This document shows, one piece after another, positions 1 to 6,081 of a stretch of DNA of 10,095 nt; the first letter of the stretch is position 1; every line of letters starts with the position of its first letter. The position numbers and the translations under genes are program-made. Under the pieces are notes generated by a model, which saw nothing but the letters and a program-made list of their open reading frames with translations, ran no database searches and was not told the origin of the DNA. Source of the stretch: JBAZQS01 sp041645075 (GTDB taxonomy: Bacteria > Patescibacteriota > Patescibacteriia > 2-01-FULL-39-33); assembly GCA_041645075.1 (NCBI GenBank), contig JBAZQS010000031.1, positions 1 to 10,095 of the forward strand, read 5' to 3'.

Positions 1-511
1 CGGAAATCAGCTCGCCCAGCCACATTAAAAAAACCGTGCCGGCGGTAATGGTAATAACCGCCATCAGCAATTGCCAATTGGTCAGGCCAAGCAAAACCTG
101 TCCGGCCGATTGCTTTAAGATCGTAATCATGCCAAACGCCTGCAAGACCGCCAAGGGCACGGTAAGCCAGCGCGTCCATTGATTTATTTTTTGGCGGCCA
201 TATTCCCCTTCTTTTGATAAGGCCTCTAATTTAGGAACGACCATGGCTAAGAGCTGAAAAATAATTGAAGCGGTAATATAAGGCGCCACGCCCAGCATGA
301 CAATGGAAAAATTTTCCATGCTGCTCCCGGAAAAAACATTAATTAACCCCAATAGCTGATTGGATTCAAAAAGTTTTTTCAGGCCGGTGGTATTGACTCC
401 GGGCACGGGAATATGCGCGGCAATACGAAAAATTATCAGCATTAGGCCAACGAAAATAATGCTCTTGCGCAAGTCCTTAATCTTCCAGATTTGTTGCAGT
501 TTTTCCAGCAT
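1..511 (-). CDS. secY: Protein translocase subunit SecY, N-terminal part (cut by window edge)
   Basis: Channel-forming subunit of the SecYEG translocon in the inner membrane. I translated this by hand from the ATG at 511: 170 codons stay open to the left edge, so only the C-terminal part is missing because of the window limit. It starts MLEKLQQIWKIKDLRKSI, a cytoplasmic leader, followed by hydrophobic segments near residues 17-35, 68-92, 113-132 and 147-165, matching TM1 to TM4. SecY hallmarks are IPVPGV (34-39) before the plug region, GVAPYITASIIFQLL (74-88) in TM2, the loop EGEYGRQKINQWTRW (101-115), and GELIS at the edge, where the family has GE(Q/L)I before the GIGNG motif. It begins 17 bases after the L15 stop, the usual place at the end of the spc operon. 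No Shine-Dalgarno is seen; the ATG is preceded by TCAT. About 40% of a normal ~430-residue SecY is present. Confidence 0.97.
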   Translation of the reverse strand, partial: MLEKLQQIWKIKDLRKSIIFVGLMLIIFRIAAHIPVPGVNTTGLKKLFESNQLLGLINVFSGSSMENFSIVMLGVAPYITASIIFQLLAMVVPKLEALSKEGEYGRQKINQWTRWLTVPLAVLQAFGMITILKQSAGQVLLGLTNWQLLMAVITITAGTVFLMWLGELIS

Positions 512-528
512 ATGATTATGGAAAAATT

Positions 529-993
529 TTAATTTTTCTTGTCTTTGGTCTTTTTTGTTTTGACAATCGCCTGCCCGCCAACGGCTTCAATGGCTTTCTT
601 GGCGCTCTCGGAAAAGGCTTCCGCCTCTACGACTAATTTTTTTGTCAACTTCCCCTCGCCTAAAATTTTAATCCCGCCCTTAATGGATTCAATCAAACCG
701 GCCTTAATTAATTTTTTAGCGTCAACCTTGTCGTTATCAATAAATTTATTTTCTAAATCAATAAGATTGATTATGGCCATTTTCGGCTTTAAACTTCTAA
801 AACCGCGCAATTTCGGAATTCTTTGCCGTGTCTGCCTGAAGCCCAGCGCTTTTAATCCGGAAACGCCGCTGCGAGCTTTCTGGCCTTTTATACCGCGCCC
901 CGAATAAGTCCCGCGCTTGCCGCCGCGGCCGACTAGTTTCCTTTTTTTGGTTGAACCCTTGGCGGGTTTTAAATTGGATAATGTTAATGGCAT
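529..993 (-). CDS. rplO: 50S ribosomal protein L15 (uL15)
   Basis: Large-subunit protein that binds 23S rRNA and takes part in late 50S assembly. It is 154 residues long, within the usual 145-150 range plus a short lysine-rich tail (KTKKTKDKKN). The N-terminal region has the family's glycine- and arginine-rich rRNA-binding stretch: LSNLKPAKGSTKKRKLVGRG, then GRGIKGQKAR (33-42), then GFRQTRQRIPKLRGF. The C-terminal half (about 75-145) is the globular domain with IKAGLI and VEAEAFSESAKKAIEAVGG, as in other L15 proteins. It follows S5 with only 6 bases between, so L30, normally encoded here, is absent. The start ATG at 993 follows an A/T-only stretch without Shine-Dalgarno. An 18-base palindromic AT sequence (521-538) lies over the stop codon. 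Confidence 0.98.
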   Translation of the reverse strand: MPLTLSNLKPAKGSTKKRKLVGRGGKRGTYSGRGIKGQKARSGVSGLKALGFRQTRQRIPKLRGFRSLKPKMAIINLIDLENKFIDNDKVDAKKLIKAGLIESIKGGIKILGEGKLTKKLVVEAEAFSESAKKAIEAVGGQAIVKTKKTKDKKN

Positions 994-999
994 AAAAAT

Positions 1000-1020
1000 T
1001 TAATTTTCAATTTCTAATTT
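1000..1020. repeat. Three-unit heptad array forming the 3' end of S5
   Basis: On the plus strand three 7-base units of form NNAATTT stand head to tail (TTAATTT, TCAATTT, CTAATTT). Read on the minus strand they are the final seven codons of S5: K, L, E, I, E, N and TAA. Three heptads equal 21 bases, hence exactly seven codons. The same phase and codon pattern recurs at the end of L4 (8370-8390). Confidence 0.7.
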
Positions 1021-1533
1021 TTGTGTTTTGACACTTTCTGATTTTATCCCCGGCTTTCTTGCCCTCAACAATCCCAAGGCCTCAATCGTGGTTTTGACAT
1101 TATTAATCTTATTATTGGTCCCCAAAATCTTGGCGACCACATTTTTTACGCCGGCTAATTCCAAAACAATCCGACAAGCGCCGCCGGCAATAACACCGGT
1201 GCCTTCGGGGGCCGGTTTCAATATTATCTTAGACGCGCCCCTTTTAATCCTTACTTCATGGGGTATGGTGCCACCGGCCATATTAATCTTAACTATATCT
1301 TTTTCCGCTTTTTTATACGCTTTTTGCACCGCCAAAGGCACGTCTTTGCCCTTGCCCAAACCAGCGCCAACCCGGCCCTTTTTGTCGCCAATCACCAAAC
1401 AAACCCGAAAACGCATTCTTTTACCACCCGCCATCACTCTGGTGACCCGGGCAATATCAACAATTTGCTGGGCGTATTCCGGCTGTTCTCTTTTGGGTCT
1501 GAAATTTCTTCTTTTAGATTCTCTTTCTGGCAT
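1000..1533 (-). CDS. rpsE: 30S ribosomal protein S5 (uS5)
   Basis: Small-subunit protein near the mRNA entry channel, important for decoding accuracy and mRNA unwinding. At 177 residues it is close to the typical 165. A basic N-terminal tail (1-20) leads into the double-stranded-RNA-binding domain with RVTRVMAGGKRMRF (29-42), VIGDKKGRVGAGLGKGKDVP (47-66) and MAGGTIPHEV (85-94). The C-terminal domain has GTGVIAGGACRIVLELAGVK (111-130) and LGTNNKINNVKTTIEAL, all diagnostic of S5. The last six residues, KLEIEN, and the stop codon are encoded by three TTAATTT-like heptads (1000-1020), an unusual end that is shared with L4. The ATG follows ATAT with no Shine-Dalgarno. L18 lies 9 bases upstream. 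Confidence 0.99.
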   Translation of the reverse strand: MPERESKRRNFRPKREQPEYAQQIVDIARVTRVMAGGKRMRFRVCLVIGDKKGRVGAGLGKGKDVPLAVQKAYKKAEKDIVKINMAGGTIPHEVRIKRGASKIILKPAPEGTGVIAGGACRIVLELAGVKNVVAKILGTNNKINNVKTTIEALGLLRARKPGIKSESVKTQKLEIEN

Positions 1534-1542
1534 ATATTGTCG

Positions 1543-1896
1543 TTAAATTTTTAAACCCGCTTCTTTAGCGCCCTCGGCCACGGCTTTAACGCGGCCATGA
1601 AATTTAGACCGCCCGCGGTCAAAAACCGCTTGCTCTATCTTTTTAGCCAACGCCTTTTCCGCCACCAATTTGCCAACCAACCTAGCTTTTTCTGTTTTGG
1701 TCTTGCCAGCTTTGACTGCCTTATCGCTCTCGGCAATTAATGTCTTACCGGCGACATCGTCAATTAACTGAACATAAATATGGTCCAAACTTCTATAAAC
1801 AGAAAGCCGAGGCCTTTGGGCCGTGCCGGCCACTTTAACCCGAACCCGGCGGTGTCTTCTTTCCCTTAAAGCGGTTTTTATTTTTTCTTTATTCAT
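1543..1896 (-). CDS. rplR: 50S ribosomal protein L18 (uL18)
   Basis: 5S rRNA-binding protein of the central protuberance; with L5 it brings 5S rRNA into the 50S subunit. At 117 residues it is the normal bacterial length. The basic N-terminus (RERRHRRVRVKVAGT, 11-25) is followed by RPRLSVYRSLDHIYVQLIDD (28-47), the family's beta-strand core, and the C-terminal signature VFDRGRSKFHGRVKAVAEGA (91-110). The position between L6 and S5 is canonical, with gaps of 15 and 9 bases. The ATG at 1896 is preceded by AAAT, with no Shine-Dalgarno. Confidence 0.98.
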   Translation of the reverse strand: MNKEKIKTALRERRHRRVRVKVAGTAQRPRLSVYRSLDHIYVQLIDDVAGKTLIAESDKAVKAGKTKTEKARLVGKLVAEKALAKKIEQAVFDRGRSKFHGRVKAVAEGAKEAGLKI

Positions 1897-1911
1897 ATTT
1901 AATAAAGCTGA

Positions 1912-2457
1912 TTATACTTTTGAGCCAGCGGCCTTGCCGGCCTTGCGCCGGATAATTTCGTCAGCATATTTAATGCCCTTGCCCTTATATGGCTCGGGCT
2001 TTTTAATTTTTCTAATCTGGGCCGCCACTTCGCCCACCAATTGTTTATCAATGCCGCTAAGGGAAATATTATTGGCTTCTACTTTTATCTCTATGCCCTC
2101 GGGAATATTATATTCAACCGGATGGGAAAAACCGACATTCAAGATTAACTTTTTGCCTGAAACCGCGGCTTTAAAGCCAATGCCGTTTATTTCCAGCCGC
2201 TGGGAAAATCCTTGGGTCACGCCGATAATCATATTTTTTATCAAACTGGCAAACAAGCCCCACAAAGCCCTTTGTGATTTTTCGTTTTCATTATCAATGC
2301 TAACGGTAATAATATTATCCTTAATCTGAACCTTGGTCTGGGGGTGAAGTTTTTGCGCTAATTGGCCCTTCGGCCCTTTGATAATTAAAATATCATAATC
2401 AAGGTTGGCGAGAACGCCCGCCGGTATATTAATTGGTTGTTTGCCTATTCTGCTCAT
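1912..2457 (-). CDS. rplF: 50S ribosomal protein L6 (uL6)
   Basis: Large-subunit protein near the GTPase-associated centre and sarcin-ricin loop. At 181 residues it has the usual length with two tandem alpha-beta repeats. It begins MSRIGKQPINIPAGV, the standard L6 opening, and has the duplicated strand pattern KGPKGQL (28-34). The first half continues to about residue 82, then comes GFSQRLEINGIGFKAAVSGK (83-102). The conserved C-terminal rRNA-binding signature lies at 134-176: SGIDKQLVGEVAAQIRKIKK, then PEPYKGKGIKYADE. It sits between S8 and L18 as expected. The 39-base gap before it holds a 7-base-period repeat (2466-2493), and there is no Shine-Dalgarno before the ATG. Confidence 0.98.
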   Translation of the reverse strand: MSRIGKQPINIPAGVLANLDYDILIIKGPKGQLAQKLHPQTKVQIKDNIITVSIDNENEKSQRALWGLFASLIKNMIIGVTQGFSQRLEINGIGFKAAVSGKKLILNVGFSHPVEYNIPEGIEIKVEANNISLSGIDKQLVGEVAAQIRKIKKPEPYKGKGIKYADEIIRRKAGKAAGSKV

Positions 2458-2465
2458 ATAACAAT

Positions 2466-2493
2466 TTGGTTATTGTATCTTGTATCTTGGTTA
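2466..2493. repeat. Four-unit heptad tandem repeat between S8 and L6
   Basis: Plus strand: TTGGTTA at 2466, TTGTATC at 2473 and 2480, TTGGTTA at 2487, an exact 7-base period in an A-B-B-A order. It fills most of the 39-base gap between the S8 stop and the L6 start. The units differ in sequence from the arrays at 3130 and 4678 but share the period and the TTNNNNN start. Confidence 0.65.
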
Positions 2494-2496
2494 TTT

Positions 2497-2907
2497 TTAA
2501 TACACTTCGCAAAGCACTTCTCCGCCCAGGCCGGCTTTTTTCGCTTCTTTATTGGTCATAATGCCCCTTGAAGTGGAAACAATGGCAATGCCCAAGCCGC
2601 TTAAAACCCTGGGCATTTCTGTTTTTGCGGCGTAAATTCTTCGGCCCGGCTTTGATATTCTCTTAATATTGGAAATGGCTGATTTGTGGCTTTCATATTT
2701 TAAGCTTACCATGATGCCGCCGAATTTTCTATTCTCGGCGCCGACGCTGCCCGGCTTGATTTCTTCAAAAAGGTCAATAAAGCCCTCTCTCTTTAAAATC
2801 TTAATAATTTCCAATTTCATTTTAGAAAAAGGAATATAAACCTCGGCCTTTTTGACTTTGGAGGCATTTCTGATTCTAGTTAACATGTCGGCGATAGGAT
2901 CTACCAT
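2497..2907 (-). CDS. rpsH: 30S ribosomal protein S8 (uS8)
   Basis: Primary 16S rRNA-binding protein that organises the central domain of the 30S subunit; in Escherichia coli it also represses spc operon translation. It has 136 residues, near the usual 130. The start MVDPIADMLTRIRNA (1-15) is diagnostic, followed by PFSKMKLEIIKILKREGFI (26-44). The C-terminal RNA-binding signature is VLSGLGIAIVSTSRGIMTNK (101-120) with the ending GGEVLCEVY. Genes on both sides are canonical (S14 upstream, L6 downstream). The ATG is preceded by AAAT within an AT-rich 32-base gap without Shine-Dalgarno. Whether S8 regulates this operon as in Escherichia coli cannot be judged from the sequence; I see no obvious S8-site mimic near L5. 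Confidence 0.99.
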   Translation of the reverse strand: MVDPIADMLTRIRNASKVKKAEVYIPFSKMKLEIIKILKREGFIDLFEEIKPGSVGAENRKFGGIMVSLKYESHKSAISNIKRISKPGRRIYAAKTEMPRVLSGLGIAIVSTSRGIMTNKEAKKAGLGGEVLCEVY

Positions 2908-2939
2908 ATTTTTTATTTAACTTTCTATTTTTTTATTTA

Positions 2940-3125
2940 TTACCAGGATGATTTTTTAATACCCGGAATCTGGCCGTTATTGGCCAGCTCCCGAAAACAA
3001 ATCCGGCATAATTGAAATTCGCGCATATAACCATGCCGGCGGCCGCAGCGCCAGCAGCGATTAACGATTCTGGTGGAAAATTTCGGCTTTTTCTTTGATT
3101 TTGCGATTTGGGCTTGAGTGGCCAT
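2940..3125 (-). CDS. rpsZ: 30S ribosomal protein S14, zinc-binding type (uS14, type Z)
   Basis: Small-subunit head protein needed for binding of S2, S3 and S10. This is the short 61-residue zinc form. Four cysteines form the zinc ribbon: C24 and C27 (CWRCG) and C40 and C43 (CRICF). The C-terminal signature FRELANNGQIPGIKKSSW (44-61) is the standard S14 ending. The gene stands in its normal place between L5 and S8. The cysteine-free long form (about 100 residues, rpsN) is ruled out by length and by the intact CXXC pairs. A five-unit heptad array fills the 36-base gap before its start; no Shine-Dalgarno is visible and the ATG is preceded by AATT. Confidence 0.98.
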   Translation of the reverse strand: MATQAQIAKSKKKPKFSTRIVNRCWRCGRRHGYMREFQLCRICFRELANNGQIPGIKKSSW

Positions 3126-3129
3126 AATT

Positions 3130-3164
3130 TTAACTTTTAACTATTAACATTTAACAATTAACTA
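3130..3164. repeat. Five-unit TTAAC heptad tandem repeat between L5 and S14
   Basis: TTAAC begins at 3130, 3137, 3144, 3151 and 3158, each followed by two variable bases (TT, TA, AT, AA, TA). The period is exactly 7 bases over 35 bases. The last unit contains the L5 stop codon (TAG on the minus strand, 3162-3164). A second array with the same core and unit number lies at 4678-4712. Confidence 0.85.
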
Positions 3165-3707
3165 TTTGGTTCTAAACGGAAATCCTAATAATTTAAATAA
3201 GGCCAGGCCTTGCTGATAATTTTTAGCGGTCGTGGCAATGGAAATTTCCAAACCGTGGATTCTCTCAACCTCATCTGATTTAATTTCGGGAAAAACATTA
3301 TGTTCCCTGAAACCCAAAGTCAAATTTCCCTGCTGGTCAATACTCTGAAGCGATAAGCCGCGAAAATCCCTGACTCTGGGCAAAGATATATTAATTAATT
3401 TGTCCAAAAAATCATACATCATCTGTCCTCTTAATGTGACCTTAACGCCAATAACCATACCCTCCCTTACCTTAAAAGCCGAAATGGCTTTTTTCGCCTT
3501 GGCGCGCACCGGTTTTTGGCCGGTAATCCTGATGATATCATTTTCTACCGCCTCTAAGTAGCCGCTATCTGCCTGGCGGGAATTAATGCCCACATTAAGG
3601 CCAACCTTTTCAATTTTAGGAACCGCTAAATAATTTTTAATGCCAAATTTCTCCTGCATCGCCGGTCTCACTTTTTCTTTATATTTTTGGTATAATCTTG
3701 ATTTCAT
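3162..3707 (-). CDS. rplE: 50S ribosomal protein L5 (uL5)
   Basis: 5S rRNA-binding protein of the central protuberance that also contacts the P-site tRNA. It has 181 residues, the usual length. Family features in order: basic N-terminus LYQKYKEKVRPAM (5-17), NYLAVPKIEKVGLNVGI (25-41), TGQKPVRAKAKKAISAFKVR (62-81), then GVKVTLRG (87-94), and the conserved core LPRVRDFRGLSLQSID (109-124), NLTLGFREHNVFPEI (128-142) and the C-terminal LLGFPFR (173-179). It follows L24 by 9 bases. Its stop is one of only two TAG stops in the window and falls inside the heptad array that precedes S14. The sequence before the ATG (AGGTTGT) is too close to count as a clear Shine-Dalgarno. Confidence 0.99.
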   Translation of the reverse strand: MKSRLYQKYKEKVRPAMQEKFGIKNYLAVPKIEKVGLNVGINSRQADSGYLEAVENDIIRITGQKPVRAKAKKAISAFKVREGMVIGVKVTLRGQMMYDFLDKLINISLPRVRDFRGLSLQSIDQQGNLTLGFREHNVFPEIKSDEVERIHGLEISIATTAKNYQQGLALFKLLGFPFRTK

Positions 3708-3716
3708 ACAACCTAT

Positions 3717-4043
3717 TTATATTACCTCTTTGCACTTGCCGCAAATTCTATTTTTAATTATTTTCGCCCGACTATTTTCCTGTTTAATGGTTTTATACGC
3801 CACTCGAGCGGGCTGGCCGCATCTCGGGCAAATCAACATAATATTAGAAATCGCCAAGGGCGCGGGAAATTGAATCTTTTGGCCCTTTTCACCCTGCTTC
3901 TTCGGCCTTTGGTGCTTAATTAATAAATTAAGCCCTTCAATAACCGCTTTCTTTTCTTTAATAAAAACCTGCAATACCTTGCCGGTCTTGCCCTTATCTT
4001 TTCCCGCGATAATTTTTACTTTGTCTTTGGTTTTTATCTTCAT
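3717..4043 (-). CDS. rplX: 50S ribosomal protein L24 with C-terminal zinc ribbon (uL24)
   Basis: Assembly-initiator protein of the 50S subunit, located near the exit tunnel. It has 108 residues, the usual length. The N-terminus carries the KOW motif (about 4-30: KTKDKVKIIAGKDKGKTGKV), followed by VIEGLNLLIKHQRPKKQGEK (34-53). The C-terminal part has two CXXC pairs, C72/C75 (ICPRCGQPARVAYK) and C101/C104 (ICGKCKEVI), which would form a zinc ribbon. This ribbon is seen in many bacterial L24 proteins but is absent from others such as the Escherichia coli one. Zinc binding is inferred from the cysteine spacing. The gene follows L14 by 3 bases, so tight coupling of translation is likely. Confidence 0.98.
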   Translation of the reverse strand: MKIKTKDKVKIIAGKDKGKTGKVLQVFIKEKKAVIEGLNLLIKHQRPKKQGEKGQKIQFPAPLAISNIMLICPRCGQPARVAYKTIKQENSRAKIIKNRICGKCKEVI

Positions 4044-4046
4044 ATT

Positions 4047-4418
4047 TTATAATACCTCTGGCGCCAAGCTGATAATCTTCTGATAGCCCAAGTTTCGCAG
4101 TTCCCTAGCGACCGGGCCAAAAATTCTAGTCCCCTTCATTTCCTTGTTTTTCGGGTCAATAATCACGGCCGCGTTGTCATCAAATTTAATATATGAACCA
4201 TCAGCCCGTCTGACTTCTTTTACGGTGCGCACCAAAACCGCGTGAACGATATCACTTTTTTTCACTAAGCTGTGGGGCACCGCTTCTTTCACTGACGCCA
4301 CGACAATATCGCCCAGACGGCCATAGCGTTTTTTATAACCGCCCAAGACCTTAATCACTTGCATTTTTTTTGCCCCGGTATTATCGGCTGATTTTAACAT
4401 CGTTCTTAATTGCACCAT
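4047..4418 (-). CDS. rplN: 50S ribosomal protein L14 (uL14)
   Basis: Large-subunit protein at the intersubunit interface, where it contacts 16S rRNA helix 14 and the silencing factor RsfS in other bacteria. At 123 residues it has exactly the usual length. Diagnostic stretches are MVQLRTMLKSADNTGAKKMQ (1-20), the middle VVASVKEAVPH and the conserved HAVLVRTVKEVRRADGSYIK (59-78), FDDNAAVIIDPKNKEMKGTR (79-98) and IFGPVARELRN (99-109). It opens the spc-type half in the standard order after S17, 4 bases downstream of it. Confidence 0.99.
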   Translation of the reverse strand: MVQLRTMLKSADNTGAKKMQVIKVLGGYKKRYGRLGDIVVASVKEAVPHSLVKKSDIVHAVLVRTVKEVRRADGSYIKFDDNAAVIIDPKNKEMKGTRIFGPVARELRNLGYQKIISLAPEVL

Positions 4419-4422
4419 ATTT

Positions 4423-4671
4423 TTATATTACCCGCCATTTTTTATCTTTGCTTATGGGCCGGCATTCTACAAACTCCACCAAATCGCCGATTTTATACTG
4501 CTTTTTTGGATCATGAACCTTGAATTTCTTGCTCACGCGGTATCTTTTCTTGTATTGAGGATGCATCTTAAAATAATCAACCCTAACCACGATGGTTTTG
4601 TCCATCTTATCCGACACGGCTTCGCCCTTAAACTTTCTGCGAATTACTTTTTTTAACTTTTCTTCTGACAT
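4423..4671 (-). CDS. rpsQ: 30S ribosomal protein S17 (uS17)
   Basis: Primary 16S rRNA-binding protein with an OB fold that stabilises the 5' domain of the 30S subunit. It has 82 residues, the usual bacterial length. The family signature is GEAVSDKMDKTIVVRVDYFK (15-34), then HPQYKKRYRVSKKFKVHDP (37-55) and GDLVEFVECRPISKDKKWRV (62-81). Gene order L29-S17-L14 is canonical. The gap to L29 is 48 bases, long for this operon, and is mostly a five-unit heptad array. The ATG is preceded by TCAT and lacks a Shine-Dalgarno. Confidence 0.98.
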   Translation of the reverse strand: MSEEKLKKVIRRKFKGEAVSDKMDKTIVVRVDYFKMHPQYKKRYRVSKKFKVHDPKKQYKIGDLVEFVECRPISKDKKWRVI

Positions 4672-4677
4672 ATGATA

Positions 4678-4712
4678 TTAACAATTAACAGTTAACTATT
4701 GACGATTAACCA
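4678..4712. repeat. Five-unit TTAAC heptad tandem repeat between L29 and S17
   Basis: Units begin at 4678, 4685, 4692, 4699 and 4706 with an exact 7-base period. Four have the core TTAAC and the fourth TTGAC; the two trailing bases vary (AA, AG, TA, GA, CA). It occupies most of the 48-base gap and lies six bases upstream of the S17 start. The core matches the array at 3130-3164. Confidence 0.85.
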
Positions 4713-4719
4713 TAATGAA

Positions 4720-4923
4720 TTATTTTTTATTTTCTGCCTTGCTTCTTTCTTTCAACGTCATTAAAATCCGAGCAATATCTTTTTTGACAACTCTAATCTC
4801 CCTGATATTCTTGAGTTGTTTCTGGGTCGCCTTAAATTTTAAATCATCAAGTTTTTTTCTTAAGTCCTCTAAAAGATGATTTAATTCGGCGATTGATAAA
4901 ATTTTAATTTCTTTAATATCCAT
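4720..4923 (-). CDS. rpmC: 50S ribosomal protein L29 (uL29)
   Basis: Small helical large-subunit protein next to the polypeptide exit tunnel, near the docking site for trigger factor and SRP. It is 67 residues long, as usual. The helical hairpin is visible: IAELNHLLEDLRKKLDDLKF (11-30) and the conserved NIREIRVVKKDIARILMTLK (39-58), which matches the family pattern (R-I-R-x-V-R-R-x-I-A-R-x-x-T). It starts 3 bases after the L16 stop and is the only gene here with a clear Shine-Dalgarno (AAGGA at 4935-4931, 7 bases before the ATG), although that sequence also encodes the last codons of L16. Confidence 0.97.
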   Translation of the reverse strand: MDIKEIKILSIAELNHLLEDLRKKLDDLKFKATQKQLKNIREIRVVKKDIARILMTLKERSKAENKK

Positions 4924-4926
4924 ATT

Positions 4927-5334
4927 TTAATCCTTAACGATAAATTTTGTCTTGACCGGCAATTTATAGCCCGCCAAATTCAAGGCCTCTTCGGCCTGTT
5001 TCTTGGGTATGCCGTCCAATTCAAACATAACCAGGCCTGGCTTAACCACCGCCACATAATGGGCGGGTACGCCCTTGCCGCCGCCCATGGTTGATTGGCT
5101 GCCCTTTTCGGAAATCGCCTGATGGGGAAAAATCCTGATCCAAACCTTGCCGCCTCTTTTGATATATCGGGTGATGACTCGGCGCGCGGCTTCAATCTGC
5201 TTGGCCTTGACCCAGCCGCCGGTCATGGCTTTAAGGCCGTATTGGCCGAAAGCCACCTCCAAACTGCGCTTGGCCTGGCCTTTGACATCCGGCCGATGGG
5301 GTTTTCTGTATTTTAATTTCTTTGGCGCTAACAT
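4927..5334 (-). CDS. rplP: 50S ribosomal protein L16 (uL16)
   Basis: Large-subunit protein next to the A-site tRNA elbow and peptidyl transferase centre; a late assembly protein. At 135 residues it is the usual length. Diagnostic features: MLAPKKLKYRKPHR (1-14), FGQYGLKAMTGGWVKAKQIE (29-48), AARRVITRYIKRGGKVWIRI (49-68), FPHQAISEKGSQSTMGGGKG (69-88) and the strand VAVVKPGLVMFELDGIP (94-110). It follows S3 with a 42-base, almost pure A/T gap (5335-5376). The ATG is preceded by a run of alternating A and T (ATATAT) without Shine-Dalgarno. Confidence 0.99.
   Translation of the reverse strand: MLAPKKLKYRKPHRPDVKGQAKRSLEVAFGQYGLKAMTGGWVKAKQIEAARRVITRYIKRGGKVWIRIFPHQAISEKGSQSTMGGGKGVPAHYVAVVKPGLVMFELDGIPKKQAEEALNLAGYKLPVKTKFIVKD
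4931..4935 (-). promoter_or_regulatory. Likely Shine-Dalgarno site of L29
   Basis: AAGGA on the minus strand, 7 bases before the L29 ATG, is the only well-spaced Shine-Dalgarno-like sequence among the 20 starts in the window. It overlaps the final codons of L16 (AAG GAT TAA), so it could be a coincidence of coding. Confidence 0.5.
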
Positions 5335-5351
5335 ATATATTTATAAATTTT

Positions 5352-5365
5352 TTAATTTTTAATTA
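5352..5365. repeat. Two TTAATTW heptads between S3 and L16
   Basis: TTAATTT at 5352 and TTAATTA at 5359 stand in tandem in the 42-base gap between the S3 stop and the L16 start. Alone it would be weak in such AT-rich sequence; it is listed because the same unit occurs three times in tandem at 8370-8390. Confidence 0.35.
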
Positions 5366-5376
5366 ATATTATAATT

Positions 5377-6075
5377 CTACTTCTTATTTTCTATTGAGGA
5401 CGATAAATTGCCCTTCTTTTCAAAAATCTCTCCCCGATAAATCCAAACCTTGACGCCAATCTTGCCATAAATGGTCTGGGCCGCGCCGCGGCTATAATCA
5501 ATATCAGCTCTCAAGGTATGCAAGGGAATCTTTCCCGAAAAAAATGTTTCTCGTCTGGCAATTTCCGCGCCATTTAAACGGCCCGAAACAATGATTTTGA
5601 CGCCCTTGGCGCCCGCTTTCTCAACTCGGCTAATGGCCTGTTTTACGGCTCGGCGAAAAGGAATGCGTTTTTCCAAATCAATAACCACGCCCTGCATAAT
5701 AAGCGCCGCTTCCAAACCGATTTTCTCTATTTCTAAAATATTCAAATTAACGCTTTTGATGCCTTTCTTTCGGCTGAAACTGTCTTTTAAAAATTTATTA
5801 TGGACTTGCTTTTTTAACTCCTCCACTCCTTGGCCGCCGCGGCCAATAACAAAGCCCGGCTTGGCCGCATGGACATTAATGGTAACGGCGTTAGCCGCTC
5901 TCTCAATATCAACTCTGGCTATGCCCGCGTCTTTTAATTTACCCAGAATAAATTTACGGATAGTAATATCTTGTTTTAAATAATAAGGAAAATCTTTTTT
6001 CTCGGCAAACCACCGGGAATCCCAGGTTTTGTTTGTATTCAGTCGGAAGGCTCTTGGATGAACTTTTTGTCCCAT
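5377..6075 (-). CDS. rpsC: 30S ribosomal protein S3 (uS3)
   Basis: Small-subunit head protein that lines the mRNA entry channel and contributes to helicase activity with S4 and S5. It has 232 residues, typical. It begins MGQKVHPRAFRL (1-12), the standard opening. A KH domain (about 38-108) contains the loop motif FVIGRGGQGVEELKKQV (75-91), with the GXXG part GRGG at 78-81. The C-terminal domain includes RIPFRRAVKQAI, GVKIIVSGRLNGAEIARRE and YGKIGVKVWIYRGE. The last ~15 residues are polar and variable. It starts 6 bases after the L22 stop. Its stop is TAG, one of two in the window. The GGGG stretch upstream lies about 14 bases or more from the ATG, too far for a normal Shine-Dalgarno. Confidence 0.99.
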   Translation of the reverse strand: MGQKVHPRAFRLNTNKTWDSRWFAEKKDFPYYLKQDITIRKFILGKLKDAGIARVDIERAANAVTINVHAAKPGFVIGRGGQGVEELKKQVHNKFLKDSFSRKKGIKSVNLNILEIEKIGLEAALIMQGVVIDLEKRIPFRRAVKQAISRVEKAGAKGVKIIVSGRLNGAEIARRETFFSGKIPLHTLRADIDYSRGAAQTIYGKIGVKVWIYRGEIFEKKGNLSSSIENKK

Positions 6076-6081
6076 ATATTT

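Noticed and set aside
521..538. Palindrome GAAAAATT-TT-AATTTTTC over the L15 stop as a terminator before SecY
   Set aside because: The stem is almost only A-T pairs with a 2-base loop and no U-tract beyond it; SecY is normally co-transcribed with L15.
539..907. Long plus-strand frames opposite L15, S5, L6, S3, L4 and L3
   Set aside because: They lie antisense to clearly conserved ribosomal protein genes and have no recognisable domains; they are by-products of codon use on the other strand.
2908..2939. A heptad array in the S14-S8 gap
   Set aside because: TTTTATTTA occurs at 2911 and again at 2931, a distance of 20 bases, which does not fit a 7-base period; the gap is simply T-rich.
5335..5376. 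AT-only spacer between S3 and L16 as an internal promoter
   Set aside because: It contains many TATAAT-like words because it is nearly pure A/T, but no -35 element at a sensible distance.
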